Positions 34,436 through 44,248 of a DNA stretch of 64,000 nt are shown here, piece by piece. The notes under the pieces are model-generated. The model was not told the DNA's origin, did no database searches, and worked only from the letters and a program-made list of their open reading frames with translations. Origin of the DNA: CAXNKH01 sp049296795 (lineage in GTDB: Bacteria > Pseudomonadota > Gammaproteobacteria > Burkholderiales > Burkholderiaceae_C); NCBI GenBank assembly GCA_049296795.1, contig JBAQTC010000047.1:45255-109254 (forward strand), given 5' to 3'. The position numbers and the translations under genes are program-made. Numbering within the stretch: position 1 is the first letter of the stretch; every line of letters begins with the position of its first letter.

Positions 34436-36385
34436 TCAATGCAAGGCTCGATAAATCACCTCGGCCAATTCGTGAGAAATGCCCTCCACCATGGCAATGT
34501 CTTCGACCCCAGCTGAAGCCACCCCCCGGACGCCGCCAAAACGTTGCAACAAGCGAGCTCGGCGCTTGGGACCCAAACCAGGAATCTCCTCGAGCTTACC
34601 GCCCCCCAGCCTAACTTTAGCCCGCTGTGAGCGCATGCCCGTGATCGCAAAACGATGCGCCTCGTCGCGAATTTGCGCCACCAGCATCAACGCCGCCGAG
34701 TCTTTACCAAGATAGGCTTTGGCCCGACCATCCGCAAAAACAAACTCCTCTAAGCCGACCTTGCGCCCCAGACCTTTTTCCACACCGACGATCAAGGACA
34801 GGTCCAGCCCCAATTCCGTAAACACCTGACTGGCGACCGCCACCTGCCCCAGACCGCCATCAACCAGCACCAAGTCGGGCAAGCGCGCAGTACCCGTGGG
34901 CAATTGAGCACTGCTACCCGCTTCACGCAACTGATCCGCTAATTTGGCATAGCGCCTGGTCAACACCTGACGCATGGCAGCGTAGTCGTCGCCCGGCGTG
35001 ATGCCTGAAATATTGAAGCGTCGGTATTCGGAATTTTGCATTTTGTGGTGATGAAACACCACGCAAGAAGCCTGGGTTGACTCGCCTGCGGTGTGCGAGA
35101 CATCAAAACACTCAATGCGGAATTCTTCCAAGTTATCCAACCCCAGATCCAGGGCTTCGAGCAAAGCGCGGGTGCGGGCCTTTTGTGAGCCTTCTTCAGC
35201 CAGCAACCGCGCCAATTGCAAGCTCGCATTGGTCAACGCCATTTCAAGCCAGATCCGGCGCTGCTCGCGAGGCTGATGCACCGCCCGGACCTTGCCACCC
35301 GACTGCGCCGACAAAGCCTCCAGCAAGGTCTTGCTGACGGGTTCACTGGTGATCAACGTCGGCAGCAAAGGGACATCGACGTAATGCTGGGCGATAAAAG
35401 CCCCCAACACTTGGGCTTCGAGCGTTTGGATTAGCGACGGCGCATCCTCCTCTGGGCTGTAAACGCCCGATGCATCCTCCACATGAACCGGAAAATAGGG
35501 TCGGTCGCCCAAGTGGCGACCACCGCGCACCATGGCCAAGTTGACGCAAGCTCTTCCACCCTGAACTTTGACGGCCAGAATGTCCACATCCTTGTCGGCC
35601 ACGTTGTCCATTGCCTGCTGGTGCAACACACTGGATAAAGCGGCAATTTGGTTACGCAATTGCGCTGCTTGCTCAAACTCCAGTCGTTCCGAATGGGCCA
35701 ACATCTTTTGCTCCAGCATTTCGAGCAACTGTTGAGTCTCGCCATTGAGAAATTTTTCGGCATTGGCGACATCCTGCGCATAAGCCTCCCATGAAATATG
35801 GCCAACGCAAGGGGCCGAGCAGCGCTTGATTTGGTAGAGCAAGCAGGGTCGGGTGCGGTTGCTAAAAACCGAATCCTCACAAACCCGCAGCTTAAACACC
35901 CTCTGCATCAGGCTGACCCCCTCCCTGACAGCATTGGCGTTGGGATAAGGGCCAAAATATCGGTGTTTTTTTTCCACCGCCCCGCGGTAGTAGGCGACCC
36001 GGGGGAAAGCCAAAGCGGGTGCGGCTCCCGGCGCCATAGAACTGGCGCTGGTGCCGGAAATTTTGAGGTAAGGGTAGCTCTTGTCGTCCCTGAACAGAAT
36101 GTTGTATTTGGGATTCTGCGTCTTGATCAGATTGTTTTCCAGCAGCAATGCCTCGGCCTCGGAGCGAACCACCGTGGTCTCCATTCGAACGATCTTGCTG
36201 ACCATGTGCGCAATGCGCGTTCCTCCCAGATCCTTCTGGAAATAACTGCCAACTCTTTTTTTGAGGTCGCGTGCTTTGCCCACGTAAAGCAAGGCATCGG
36301 CCGCATCGAAAAACCGGTACACGCCCGGTAATGCCGGCAGTGCGGTGATGTCGTTTAGCAATTGATCAGGATGGGTTGGGGACAT
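34436..36385 (-). CDS. uvrC: Excinuclease ABC subunit C
   Basis: Dual-incision nuclease of nucleotide excision repair, 649 residues. Domains in order: GIY-YIG (about 15-95, LPGVYRFFDAADALLYVGKARDLKKRV), a Cys-rich segment, UVR motif (about 215-250), the RNase H-like domain with IECFDVSHTAGESTQASCVVF and LVLVDGGLGQ, and tandem helix-hairpin-helix motifs at the C-terminus (EEIPGLGPKRRARLLQRFGG). It is upstream of pgsA. Confidence 0.97.
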   Translation of the reverse strand: MSPTHPDQLLNDITALPALPGVYRFFDAADALLYVGKARDLKKRVGSYFQKDLGGTRIAHMVSKIVRMETTVVRSEAEALLLENNLIKTQNPKYNILFRDDKSYPYLKISGTSASSMAPGAAPALAFPRVAYYRGAVEKKHRYFGPYPNANAVREGVSLMQRVFKLRVCEDSVFSNRTRPCLLYQIKRCSAPCVGHISWEAYAQDVANAEKFLNGETQQLLEMLEQKMLAHSERLEFEQAAQLRNQIAALSSVLHQQAMDNVADKDVDILAVKVQGGRACVNLAMVRGGRHLGDRPYFPVHVEDASGVYSPEEDAPSLIQTLEAQVLGAFIAQHYVDVPLLPTLITSEPVSKTLLEALSAQSGGKVRAVHQPREQRRIWLEMALTNASLQLARLLAEEGSQKARTRALLEALDLGLDNLEEFRIECFDVSHTAGESTQASCVVFHHHKMQNSEYRRFNISGITPGDDYAAMRQVLTRRYAKLADQLREAGSSAQLPTGTARLPDLVLVDGGLGQVAVASQVFTELGLDLSLIVGVEKGLGRKVGLEEFVFADGRAKAYLGKDSAALMLVAQIRDEAHRFAITGMRSQRAKVRLGGGKLEEIPGLGPKRRARLLQRFGGVRGVASAGVEDIAMVEGISHELAEVIYRALH

Positions 36386-36477
36386 GGCGAGAAACCTGAT
36401 CTGAAGTCAGGCACGATGAGAACTATAGCTTGCGGGCTGATTCGAAATACACAGCCCGCACTGTCACAATTCGCCCC

Positions 36478-37587
36478 ATGACACGCCCCACCCTGCTCTG
36501 GGATATTTTTTGCCAAGTCGTTGACAACTATGGCGACATCGGCGTGTGCTGGAGGTTGTCAGCAGATTTGGCCGAACGCGGCCATCAAGTCCGGCTGTGG
36601 CTGGACGATGCCAGCGCATTGCAGTGGATGGCGCCGCTGGGATGCCCCGGCGTCACCGTCTTGCCCTGGCCAAGCGAACACCTGCCCGAGCAAGTAGGTG
36701 ATGTGCTGCTGGAAACTTTTGGCTGCGAGATCCCAGCCTTGTTCCTGCGTGCTGTTGCCGACAAGTCCAGCAGCCTCGGTCGCGTTATCCCCTGGATCAA
36801 TTTGGAATACTTGTCGGCCGAACCTTATGTGCGACGTTCTCACGGTCTACCCTCACCCGTTCTTAGCGGCCCAGGCCAGGGATTAGCCAAGCATTTTTTC
36901 TACCCCGGCTTCACCGCCGGCACTGGGGGCTTATTGCGCGAAACGCAGTTACTGCAGCGCCAAGCCAATTTCTGTCCTAAAACCTGGCTGCAACAACAAG
37001 GGTTGACCCGAGGTCAAGATGAACAGCTGATTTCCTTGTTTTGCTACGAACCCAAAGCTTTGGAAAAATTGCTGGATTTACTGGCAAGACCCGGCCAGGC
37101 CAGTCAATTGATGGTCACGGCAGGACGCGCTACCCAAGCGGTGAACGCTGTGCTGAAACAGAAAAAACAAGTTCAAACCCAGTGGAACCACACTCAAAGC
37201 CTGACTATCAATTTTCTGCCCTACCTCAGCCAAGATGATTTCGATCATTTGCTGTGGTCCTGCGATCTGAATTTTGTACGGGGTGAAGATTCGTTGGTCC
37301 GTGCACTTTGGGCTGGTAAGCCTCTGGTCTGGCAGATTTATCCCCAACCGGATGCTGCGCATCATGCCAAGCTTGATGCTTTTTTGGATCAGCTCCAAGC
37401 TCCAGCGTCCCTGCGTCAATTTCACCGCAGCTGGAATGAAGTGAATTCTTTGCCGCTGGGTGAACTTGATTTGTCTGCTTGGGGCAAGGCCCTGTCTCAA
37501 TGTCGCACCAACTTACTGGCACATACCGACTTGAGCAGCCAACTGCTGGCATTTGTCCTTGCTTTGCAGAGCCCTTGGGCTGCTTAA
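36478..37587 (+). CDS. earP: EF-P arginine rhamnosyltransferase EarP
   Basis: Transfers rhamnose from dTDP-rhamnose to Arg32 of elongation factor P. It is 369 residues from ATG 36478. The catalytic Asp motif is DIFCQVVDNYGDIGVCWRLS (Asp16 and Asp20), and the donor-binding RGEDSLVRALWAGKPLVWQIYPQ is near residue 270. The alternative upstream start at 36430 adds 16 residues with no family character. The substrate gene efp is 148 bases downstream on the same strand. Confidence 0.95.
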   Translation: MTRPTLLWDIFCQVVDNYGDIGVCWRLSADLAERGHQVRLWLDDASALQWMAPLGCPGVTVLPWPSEHLPEQVGDVLLETFGCEIPALFLRAVADKSSSLGRVIPWINLEYLSAEPYVRRSHGLPSPVLSGPGQGLAKHFFYPGFTAGTGGLLRETQLLQRQANFCPKTWLQQQGLTRGQDEQLISLFCYEPKALEKLLDLLARPGQASQLMVTAGRATQAVNAVLKQKKQVQTQWNHTQSLTINFLPYLSQDDFDHLLWSCDLNFVRGEDSLVRALWAGKPLVWQIYPQPDAAHHAKLDAFLDQLQAPASLRQFHRSWNEVNSLPLGELDLSAWGKALSQCRTNLLAHTDLSSQLLAFVLALQSPWAA

Positions 37588-37604
37588 ATAAAAAACGTTA
37601 AAAT
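37575..37604 (+). promoter_or_regulatory. Possible promoter of efp
   Basis: TTGGGC (37575-37580), an 18-base spacer and TAAAAT (37599-37604) overlap the end of earP. The spacing and -10 are good, the -35 moderate. The rest of the leader to 37735 contains a GGGGATCCCC palindrome (about 37634-37643) and no gene. Confidence 0.4.
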
Positions 37605-37735
37605 ACAAAGCTTTGCTGAAATAAATGGGATCGGGGATCCCCAGTAACCCATGCCCCCGCTGCATAAAACTGTAAAAAACGACGTATCGACGGCTTAAAA
37701 CCCGATGCGCCGAGCGGAAACCGATTGGAAATACG

Positions 37736-38290
37736 ATGAAAATTGCTCAAGAAATTCGCGCCGGTAATGTAATCATGCACGGCAAAGATCCCATGGTTGT
37801 GCTTAAAACCGAATACAGCCGCGGCGGCCGTAACTCAGCTACCGTGCGCATGAAGCTCAAAAGCTTGATTGCCAACTTCGGCACCGAAGTTGTTTTCAAG
37901 GCGGATGACAAAATGGATCAGGTCATTCTGGACAAAAAAGACTGCACTTACTCCTACTTCGCCGACCCGATGTACGTTTGCATGGACGAAGAGTTCAACC
38001 AGTACGAAGTTGAAACCGAAAACATGGGTGACTCGCTGAACTACCTCGAAGATGGCATGGAAGTCGAAGTGGTGTTCTACGACGGCAAGGCCATCTCGGT
38101 CGAGCTGCCCACCAGCGTAGTGCGCGAAATCACCTGGACCGAACCCGCTGTCAAGGGCGACACCTCGGGCAAAGTGCTTAAGCCTGCCAAAATCGCCACC
38201 GGCTTCGAAATTGGCGTGCCGATCTTCGTGGCCCAAGGCGACAAGGTTGAAATTGACACCCGGACCGGCGAATACAGAAAACGAGTGTAA
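37736..38290 (+). CDS. efp: Elongation factor P
   Basis: Relieves ribosome stalling at polyproline. It is 184 residues: KOW-like N-terminal domain, then two OB domains. The loop at residues 28-34 is SRGGRNS with Arg32 at the modification position, in place of the Lys used by EpmAB systems. This agrees with the adjacent earP. The C-terminal signature GVPIFVAQGDKVEIDTRTGEY is present. Confidence 0.97.
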   Translation: MKIAQEIRAGNVIMHGKDPMVVLKTEYSRGGRNSATVRMKLKSLIANFGTEVVFKADDKMDQVILDKKDCTYSYFADPMYVCMDEEFNQYEVETENMGDSLNYLEDGMEVEVVFYDGKAISVELPTSVVREITWTEPAVKGDTSGKVLKPAKIATGFEIGVPIFVAQGDKVEIDTRTGEYRKRV

Positions 38291-38318
38291 CCCCAGTCGG
38301 ACTGCACTGACTCCCACA

Positions 38319-38344
38319 AAAGGCTTCTTCGGAAGCCTTTTTTA
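38319..38344 (+). terminator. Terminator of efp
   Basis: Stem AAAGGCTTC (38319-38327) and GAAGCCTTT (38332-38340) with a stable TTCG tetraloop, then a T run. It begins 28 bases after the efp stop. Confidence 0.9.
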
Positions 38345-38386
38345 TTGGGCATTTAAAAGTGACCGCTTTTGACCCACAATGTCTTT

Positions 38387-39250
38387 ATGAACCATTCAGA
38401 ACAGCACAGAGAACGGCGCTTGACTGCAGCCTGGGCCGAGTTACAAAACCACGCCGAGCACGGAAACCGGTTACAGGCAGACGCAAACCGCCTGGCCTTC
38501 GCGGATCCGGAATTTTTAATGCGCCGCGAAACCCGTGGTATTCGCTTCCAACTCGAAATGCTGAAACCCGATCTGGAGCAGAGCGCACAAGGGGTTGAGA
38601 ACACCGTGGTGGTTTTTGGCAGTGCACGTTTTTTGGCACCGGAAGATGCACAGATCGAACTTCAACAGGCCCAGCAAGATAAGGATGTCAACGCCCTGAT
38701 TCGAGCCCAGCGCCAAGTGAAAAACGCCCATTTTTACGATCAGGCTCGCCTGTTTGCTAGGCTGGTGGCTGCTAGCAGTGCACATTTGCGACGCGAAGAC
38801 AGATTATTCATCGCCACCGGCGGCGGCCCAGGCATCATGGAAGCAGCCAATCGTGGGGCCCATGAAATGGGCGCTTTGAATGTGGGGCTCAATATTGTTC
38901 TGCCGCTAGAACAAGCGCCAAACCCCTACATCACGCCCACCTTGAGCTTCAAATTCCATTATTTCGCTTTGCGCAAAATGCATTTCATGATGCGAGCGAA
39001 AGCGCTAGTCGCTTTTCCCGGCGGTTTCGGCACGCTCGACGAATTGTTTGAAGTGATCACCCTGGTGCAAACGCAGAAATCCAGGCCGGTTCCCATCATT
39101 CTTTTTGGTCGTGACTACTGGCGACGCTTGATTAACATCGACATGTTGATCGAAGAAGGCGTGATATCAGCTCAGGATATGGAACTGTTGCACTATGTCG
39201 ATGAACCCCAGGGCGCCTGGGATTTGATTCGACGCTTTTACAAGCTATAA
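38387..39250 (+). CDS. LOG-family protein (TIGR00730; cytokinin-activating-type phosphoribohydrolase)
   Basis: A 287-residue protein of the LOG/lysine decarboxylase-like fold. The motif PGGFGTLDELFEVITLVQTQK near residue 215 is the PGGxGTxxE active site; IATGGGPGIMEAANRGAHE is the nucleotide-binding part. Family enzymes release free base from nucleoside 5'-monophosphates. This is the longer bacterial form with about 90 extra N-terminal residues. I chose ATG 38387, not TTG 38369. It follows the efp terminator and ends 11 bases from convergent rmuC. Confidence 0.88.
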   Translation: MNHSEQHRERRLTAAWAELQNHAEHGNRLQADANRLAFADPEFLMRRETRGIRFQLEMLKPDLEQSAQGVENTVVVFGSARFLAPEDAQIELQQAQQDKDVNALIRAQRQVKNAHFYDQARLFARLVAASSAHLRREDRLFIATGGGPGIMEAANRGAHEMGALNVGLNIVLPLEQAPNPYITPTLSFKFHYFALRKMHFMMRAKALVAFPGGFGTLDELFEVITLVQTQKSRPVPIILFGRDYWRRLINIDMLIEEGVISAQDMELLHYVDEPQGAWDLIRRFYKL

Positions 39251-39261
39251 AGCGACACGCT

Positions 39262-40599
39262 TCAAACCTCGTCTGCGTCCTTGTCCATCGGTAGCAAGCT
39301 TTGTGTTTGAGACTCCGGCAAAGCTTCGACTTTGCGCAACGCCCGGCCCATGGCACGGCTTCGGGTCTCTGCACTGTTCAACGTGTTGAGCACAGTTTCA
39401 GTTTGTGACTTGACTCTGGCCAGCACGTCACCGAATTTCCCAAACTCAGTCTTGACCGCCCCCAAAACCTGCCAGACTTCACTGGAACGTTGCTCCAGAG
39501 CCAGCGTGCGAAAGCCCATTTGCAATGAGCTGAGCATGGCCAACAAGGTTGTTGGGCCGGCCAAGGTAATCCGGTAATCTCTTTGCAACGACTCCATCAG
39601 TCCGGGTCGACGCAGAACTTCGGCATACAAACCCTCTGTTGGCAAGAACAAAATGGCGAAGTCGGTGGTGAAAGGCGGCTCAATGTATTTCTCGCCAATG
39701 GATTTGGCTTCCAGCCGGATGCGTGCTTCCATGGCTTTGCCAGCGGCATCGGCTGCCACGGCATCGGCCCGCTGCTGAGCATCGAGCAGCCGCTCGTAAT
39801 CTTCATTCGGGAATTTGGCATCAATCGGCAACCACAGCGGCTCGCCGTTATCGGACTTGCCAGGGAGTTTGATGGCGTAATCCACCACGTTCTTACTGCC
39901 CGGTCGAGTGGCCACCTGAACCCCATACTGGTCCGCCACCAGCACTTGCTCGAGCAAGGCCCCCAGTTGGGCCTCACCAAAAATGCCGCGGGTTTTGACG
40001 TTGCTCAACAAATGCTTGAGATCGCCCACGCCCGCAGCCAGGGTTTGCATTTCACCCAGACCTTTGTGCACCTGCTCCAATCGTTCTGCCACCTGCTTGA
40101 AACTTTCCCCCAGACGGGTTTGCAAGGTGGCCTGCAGCTTTTCATCCACCGTGGCGCGCATCTCGTCGAGCTTGCTGGCGTTGGTCTGCTGCAACTGGGC
40201 CAGCTGAACCTCAAGTGTGGCCCTGACCTCGGCCATTCGCCGCGCATTGGACTCGCTCAAGCCAGAGAGCTGCAAGGTCAGCGTATCGGACAGACTTTTC
40301 TGCAGCAGCGCCAGTTGTTGGCCGAAAGCATCTATTTGCGTATTTTGGGTTCGAGTTGCTTCTGCACCCTGCTGCACCAAGGTTTGCTGAAAAGTCGCCA
40401 GGTTCTGCGCTAATTCAAGTCGTCCATGGCGAGCCGCATCGCCTATTTCCTGACGCAATTCACGCTCAAGTTTCTCATTCAATCGGTTCACAGCCTGCAG
40501 CAATTCAGCCGCGCCCTGATTCGAGGGGCGACGCAATAGCAGCCATCCCAGAGCCAGAAAATTAAGGACAGACAGCGTCAGGATCAGCCAGAGTTCCAA
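39262..40599 (-). CDS. rmuC: DNA recombination protein RmuC
   Basis: A 445-residue membrane-anchored protein thought to limit inversions at short inverted repeats. An N-terminal helix (about 2-22) is followed by a long coiled coil (about 30-190) and the RmuC nuclease-like domain with RGIFGEAQLGALLEQVL and PIDAKFPNEDYERLL. The start codon is TTG at 40599 with an AGGA site about 10 bases upstream. Confidence 0.92.
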   Translation of the reverse strand: MELWLILTLSVLNFLALGWLLLRRPSNQGAAELLQAVNRLNEKLERELRQEIGDAARHGRLELAQNLATFQQTLVQQGAEATRTQNTQIDAFGQQLALLQKSLSDTLTLQLSGLSESNARRMAEVRATLEVQLAQLQQTNASKLDEMRATVDEKLQATLQTRLGESFKQVAERLEQVHKGLGEMQTLAAGVGDLKHLLSNVKTRGIFGEAQLGALLEQVLVADQYGVQVATRPGSKNVVDYAIKLPGKSDNGEPLWLPIDAKFPNEDYERLLDAQQRADAVAADAAGKAMEARIRLEAKSIGEKYIEPPFTTDFAILFLPTEGLYAEVLRRPGLMESLQRDYRITLAGPTTLLAMLSSLQMGFRTLALEQRSSEVWQVLGAVKTEFGKFGDVLARVKSQTETVLNTLNSAETRSRAMGRALRKVEALPESQTQSLLPMDKDADEV

Positions 40600-40622
40600 G
40601 TCAGGATTCCTGATTTTGAGGA

Positions 40623-41606
40623 TTATTGGGCACCTAGAACCGATGGATTCAAGGGGGTCAATGCCTTTTTATTCGTAAAAAATTCAATCAGGTTATTGGC
40701 TGCCAAGTTCGCCATGGCCATTCGGGTTGGAACGGTCGAACTGGCAATGTGTGGGGTCAACACAATATTGGGGACGCTCAGCAGATCGGGGTGAACCCTC
40801 GGTTCGCCTTCGTACACGTCAAGGCCAGCCGCTGCAATTCGCTTCTCTCGCAGAGCCGCGGCCAGCGCCACATCATCGACAATGCCGCCGCGTGCAATAT
40901 TGATCAGGGTCGCACTGGGTTTCATTTGAGCCAGTTCGGCTGCACCAATGGTGTGGTGAGATGTGGCCGAATAAGGCAAAACCAAAATTAAATGGTCGGC
41001 CGTTTTGAGCAACTCCTCTTTGCTGACATAGCGTGCCTTGCACTCGGCCTCGGTACGTGCATCGAGTTGAGATCGGTTGTGGTAAATCACATCCATGCCA
41101 AAGCCGTGCGCCCCTCGTTTGGCAATCCCTTGGCCAATCCGACCCATTCCTAGGATGCCTAGCGTTGCGCCATGAACATCAGAACCGGCAAACAAGTCAT
41201 AGCGGCCCTGAGTCCATTTGCCCGCGCGCAGAAAATGCTCGCTCTCGGCCACACGGCGTGCCGTAGCCATCAACAGGGCAAAACCAAAATCAGCCGTCGA
41301 TTCTGTCAGGACATCGGGCGCATTGGTGGCCAGAACCCCATGCCGGGTCATCGCATCTACATCAAAATTGTTGTAACCCACTGCCATATTGGCGCAGATT
41401 TTGAGGTCTTTGCATTGCGAGAGCAACTCCTCATCGATGCGCTCACCGCCTGAAGTAAATACACCGACCTTGTCACTCATTTTCTCTATCAGTTCGGCCT
41501 TTGACCAGACCACATCAGCCTGGTTGGTTTCGACTTCGAAATATTGTGCGAGGCTCTCGATCACCTCAGGGAAAACAGCGCGGGCCACAAGAATTTTTGG
41601 TTTCAT
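40623..41606 (-). CDS. D-2-hydroxyacid dehydrogenase (glyoxylate/hydroxypyruvate reductase-like)
   Basis: A 327-residue NAD(P)-dependent dehydrogenase. The Rossmann motif is LGILGMGRIGQGIAKRG near residue 150; catalytic Arg is in INIARGGIVDD, Glu in YEGEPRVHPDL, and His in VLTPHIASST. This is the GhrB/glyoxylate reductase pattern, but gluconate-type 2-ketoreductases look alike. I chose ATG 41606 with a GGA-rich ribosome site; a longer frame reaches 41627. Confidence 0.9.
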   Translation of the reverse strand: MKPKILVARAVFPEVIESLAQYFEVETNQADVVWSKAELIEKMSDKVGVFTSGGERIDEELLSQCKDLKICANMAVGYNNFDVDAMTRHGVLATNAPDVLTESTADFGFALLMATARRVAESEHFLRAGKWTQGRYDLFAGSDVHGATLGILGMGRIGQGIAKRGAHGFGMDVIYHNRSQLDARTEAECKARYVSKEELLKTADHLILVLPYSATSHHTIGAAELAQMKPSATLINIARGGIVDDVALAAALREKRIAAAGLDVYEGEPRVHPDLLSVPNIVLTPHIASSTVPTRMAMANLAANNLIEFFTNKKALTPLNPSVLGAQ

Positions 41607-41668
41607 TTGAATTTCCTTCGATCTCAATAGGTTTGTTGGCAGGAGCGGGTTTCAGAATCGCCCCAGCG

Positions 41669-42952
41669 TTAATGGAATAGTTGGTACTGCGCGAGATAGA
41701 CGAAGGCACCGGCTAGATAACCAATCAATGCCAGCGCACTGATCTTTCGCACATACCAGAAGAAATCAATTTTCTCCAGCCCCATAGCGGCAACGCCAGC
41801 GGCCGAACCGATGATGAGAATGGAGCCACCTGTACCAGCGCAGTAAGCCAGAAACTCCCACAGGAAATGATCGGTCGGATATTGCTCCAAACTGTACATG
41901 CCCATCGATGCCGCAACCAGGGGAACATTATCGACCACAGCGCTGACCAGGCCAATCAGCAGGACGATGATGTCTTGGCGCCCCACGTTCTGGTCAAGCC
42001 ACTGGGCGATTGACGACAGGATATGGGTGTGTTCCAGCACCGCCACCGACAGCAATATACCAATGAAGAAAATAACCGCGCTCATGTCAATGCGCGCCAG
42101 TGCCCGCGCCAGCGTCAGGCGTTCCTTCAAGACATCGTCTTCCTTGTTTCGGTGAATCAGGTCACCTACCAACCAGAGAATACCCAGGCCGAACAAGATA
42201 CCCATAAAGGGCGGCAGATGAGTCACGGTCTTGAACAACGGAACCGCCACCAAAATGCCCAGGCCGAGAAAAAACATCAGATTGCGTTCAAAGCCTGACA
42301 CCTGCCCAGATTCTTCAGCCTGTGCTTTCGGTGCAATCACCGACTTGGCTCCCAACATGAAGCTGATCACAATCAGTGGCACCAGCAAATTGGCCATCGA
42401 CGGGATGAACAAGCCTTTCATGATTTCCACCGTCGTGATTTGACCCCCGATCCACAGCATCGTGGTGGTAACGTCACCAATCGGCGTCCAAGCACCTCCC
42501 GCATTGGCGGCAATGACAATAATTCCAGCGAAAAACAACCTGTCTTCGCGTTTTTCAAGCAGCTTTTTCATGAGCGAGACCATGACGATCGTCGTCGTCA
42601 GATTATCCAAAATGGCGCTCAGGAAAAACGTCACGAAACCGACCATCCACATCAGATTGGAGAGTTTTCGGGTCTTAATCCGTGCCGTGATCACTTCAAA
42701 ACCATTGTGCGCATCGACCACTTCCACAATGGTCATTGCGCCCATCAGGAAGAAAACAATCTGGGCCGTGCCCATGAGCGACTCACCCAGCTCCGAACTG
42801 ACTTTGCTGGCATCACCCGTGGCCAGGGCATAGATAGTCCAAAGCAGCCCGGCACCCACCAGGGCCGATGCCGATTTATTGACCTTTAGGGGGTGCTCTA
42901 AAGCAATTGCCGCGTAGGACACGATAAAGACAGCGATTAACAGAGTCAGCAT
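41669..42952 (-). CDS. nhaD: Na+/H+ antiporter NhaD
   Basis: Inner-membrane sodium/proton antiporter of the ion-transporter superfamily, 427 residues, about 11-12 helices. Characteristic parts are FFLSAILDNLTTTIVMVSLM, AANAGGAWTPIGDVTTTMLWIG and VSAVVDNVPLVAASMGMY, with the buried Asp-Asn pairs. It should export sodium at alkaline pH. It is monocistronic. Confidence 0.93.
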   Translation of the reverse strand: MLTLLIAVFIVSYAAIALEHPLKVNKSASALVGAGLLWTIYALATGDASKVSSELGESLMGTAQIVFFLMGAMTIVEVVDAHNGFEVITARIKTRKLSNLMWMVGFVTFFLSAILDNLTTTIVMVSLMKKLLEKREDRLFFAGIIVIAANAGGAWTPIGDVTTTMLWIGGQITTVEIMKGLFIPSMANLLVPLIVISFMLGAKSVIAPKAQAEESGQVSGFERNLMFFLGLGILVAVPLFKTVTHLPPFMGILFGLGILWLVGDLIHRNKEDDVLKERLTLARALARIDMSAVIFFIGILLSVAVLEHTHILSSIAQWLDQNVGRQDIIVLLIGLVSAVVDNVPLVAASMGMYSLEQYPTDHFLWEFLAYCAGTGGSILIIGSAAGVAAMGLEKIDFFWYVRKISALALIGYLAGAFVYLAQYQLFH

Positions 42953-43039
42953 GGATAAAACCTTGTCAGTAAACGAAGGAAGGGTGCAAGTTGCAGCGGA
43001 TTATGCAATAGGGTTCAAGCCTGCGACAGGCTTGCCAAC

Positions 43040-43735
43040 TCACTCTAACCAATGCGTGAATTCGCTGACCTGAACCCGTGGCGTGCGGAAGGTATTGACA
43101 AGCTCCGAGTCATCGGCATATCCCAGTGCCATGCCACAAACCAGCATCTCGTTTTCGCCAGCGCCTATGTGTGGAAGAATGATTTTGGCAAAGCCATTCC
43201 AAGCCGCTTGGGCACAGGTCTGAAGTCCGCGCCCACGCGCCGCAACCATCAGATTCTGAAGAAACATCCCGTAGTCGACCAAAGAACCACGCCCCATCAC
43301 ACGGTCCAATGTGAACATCAGACCCACTGGGGCATCAAAAAAAGTGAAATTGCGCTGATGCTGGGCATGCATTTTTTCCTTTTCGCCCTTTCCAATGCCC
43401 AGCAGCCCATACAGGCCCCAGCCATTTTCACGCCGTCGCTCCTGAAATGGGCTGACCCATTGGCTGGGGTAATAACCGTATTCATCGCGGTACTCTGCTG
43501 CTAACGCCGGGTTGGCGTGAATGGCATCATGGACTCGACACACTTTGTCCGTCAGGGAGGACCGACTGGCACCTTGCAAGACATAAACCTTCCAGGGTTG
43601 GGCGTTGGAGCCCGAAGGCGCGCAGCTGGCCAACTGCAAAATCTCGGTCAAGGTTTGGCGAGCAACTGGCCGCTGAGTGAAGGCTCGCGTTGACATGCGC
43701 GAAGATATGGCAGCGTCCACCTGAGCGTGACTCAT
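43040..43735 (-). CDS. Nitroreductase-family FMN oxidoreductase
   Basis: A 231-residue flavoprotein. The FMN-binding pattern RMSTRAFTQRPVARQTLTEIL, then ASCAPSGSNAQPWKVYVL, is clear, and GLQTCAQAAWNGFAKIILPHIG lies near the C-terminus. It resembles the nitrobenzoate/FMN reductase branch; the natural substrate is unknown. Its start codon overlaps the thioesterase stop by 4 bases. Confidence 0.9.
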   Translation of the reverse strand: MSHAQVDAAISSRMSTRAFTQRPVARQTLTEILQLASCAPSGSNAQPWKVYVLQGASRSSLTDKVCRVHDAIHANPALAAEYRDEYGYYPSQWVSPFQERRRENGWGLYGLLGIGKGEKEKMHAQHQRNFTFFDAPVGLMFTLDRVMGRGSLVDYGMFLQNLMVAARGRGLQTCAQAAWNGFAKIILPHIGAGENEMLVCGMALGYADDSELVNTFRTPRVQVSEFTHWLE

Positions 43736-44178
43736 CGCAGTGGTTCCAAAGCAGCAGTGAATTGAGGCGACAAAGGCTGTGGACGCCGCGTTTGCCGGTC
43801 CACATAGACATGAACAAAATGCCCTTGTGCTGAAGCCTGCTCCGCATTTTGAGCAAACAAACCGACCTCGTAGCGCACGCTAGATGTGCCGCAATGGGCG
43901 ACCCGGATGCCAGCCTCTACGGTCTGAGGGAAACTGAAAGAGGCGAAATAGTTGCACTGGGTCTCAGTCACCAAACCAATGGTTTGACCTTGCGCCACGT
44001 CTAACGCGCCATGTTCGATCAAATAAGCATTGACCGCTGTATCAAACCAACTGTAATAAACCACATTGTTCACATGGCCATAAACGTCGTTATCCATCCA
44101 ACGGGTTGAGATGGCTCGAAACACTTTATACGTGCTACGTGCTTCGGGTACGGGTCTGGTAACTGGCATGGAGCTCAT
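43732..44178 (-). CDS. Acyl-CoA thioesterase (hotdog fold, YbgC-like)
   Basis: A 148-residue single-hotdog thioesterase. The 4-hydroxybenzoyl-CoA thioesterase signature RWMDNDVYGHVNNVVYYSWFDTAVN is near residue 26, with the catalytic Asp-x(3)-H-V-N. It is translationally coupled to the nitroreductase gene. Substrate chain length is not predictable. Confidence 0.9.
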   Translation of the reverse strand: MSSMPVTRPVPEARSTYKVFRAISTRWMDNDVYGHVNNVVYYSWFDTAVNAYLIEHGALDVAQGQTIGLVTETQCNYFASFSFPQTVEAGIRVAHCGTSSVRYEVGLFAQNAEQASAQGHFVHVYVDRQTRRPQPLSPQFTAALEPLR

Positions 44179-44212
44179 GAAATCTCACGAAATAATATTT
44201 TTCTTTGAAATC

Positions 44213-44242
44213 TTGACGCACTAGGGAAAACCCTGATATGCT
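44213..44242 (+). promoter_or_regulatory. Sigma-70-type promoter of an orphan transcript
   Basis: TTGACG (44213-44218), an 18-base spacer and TATGCT (44237-44242). The spacer contains the inverted repeat AGGGAAAACCCT (44223-44234), which could be an operator. It points away from both neighbouring minus-strand genes. Confidence 0.5.
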
Positions 44243-44248
44243 TCAAAC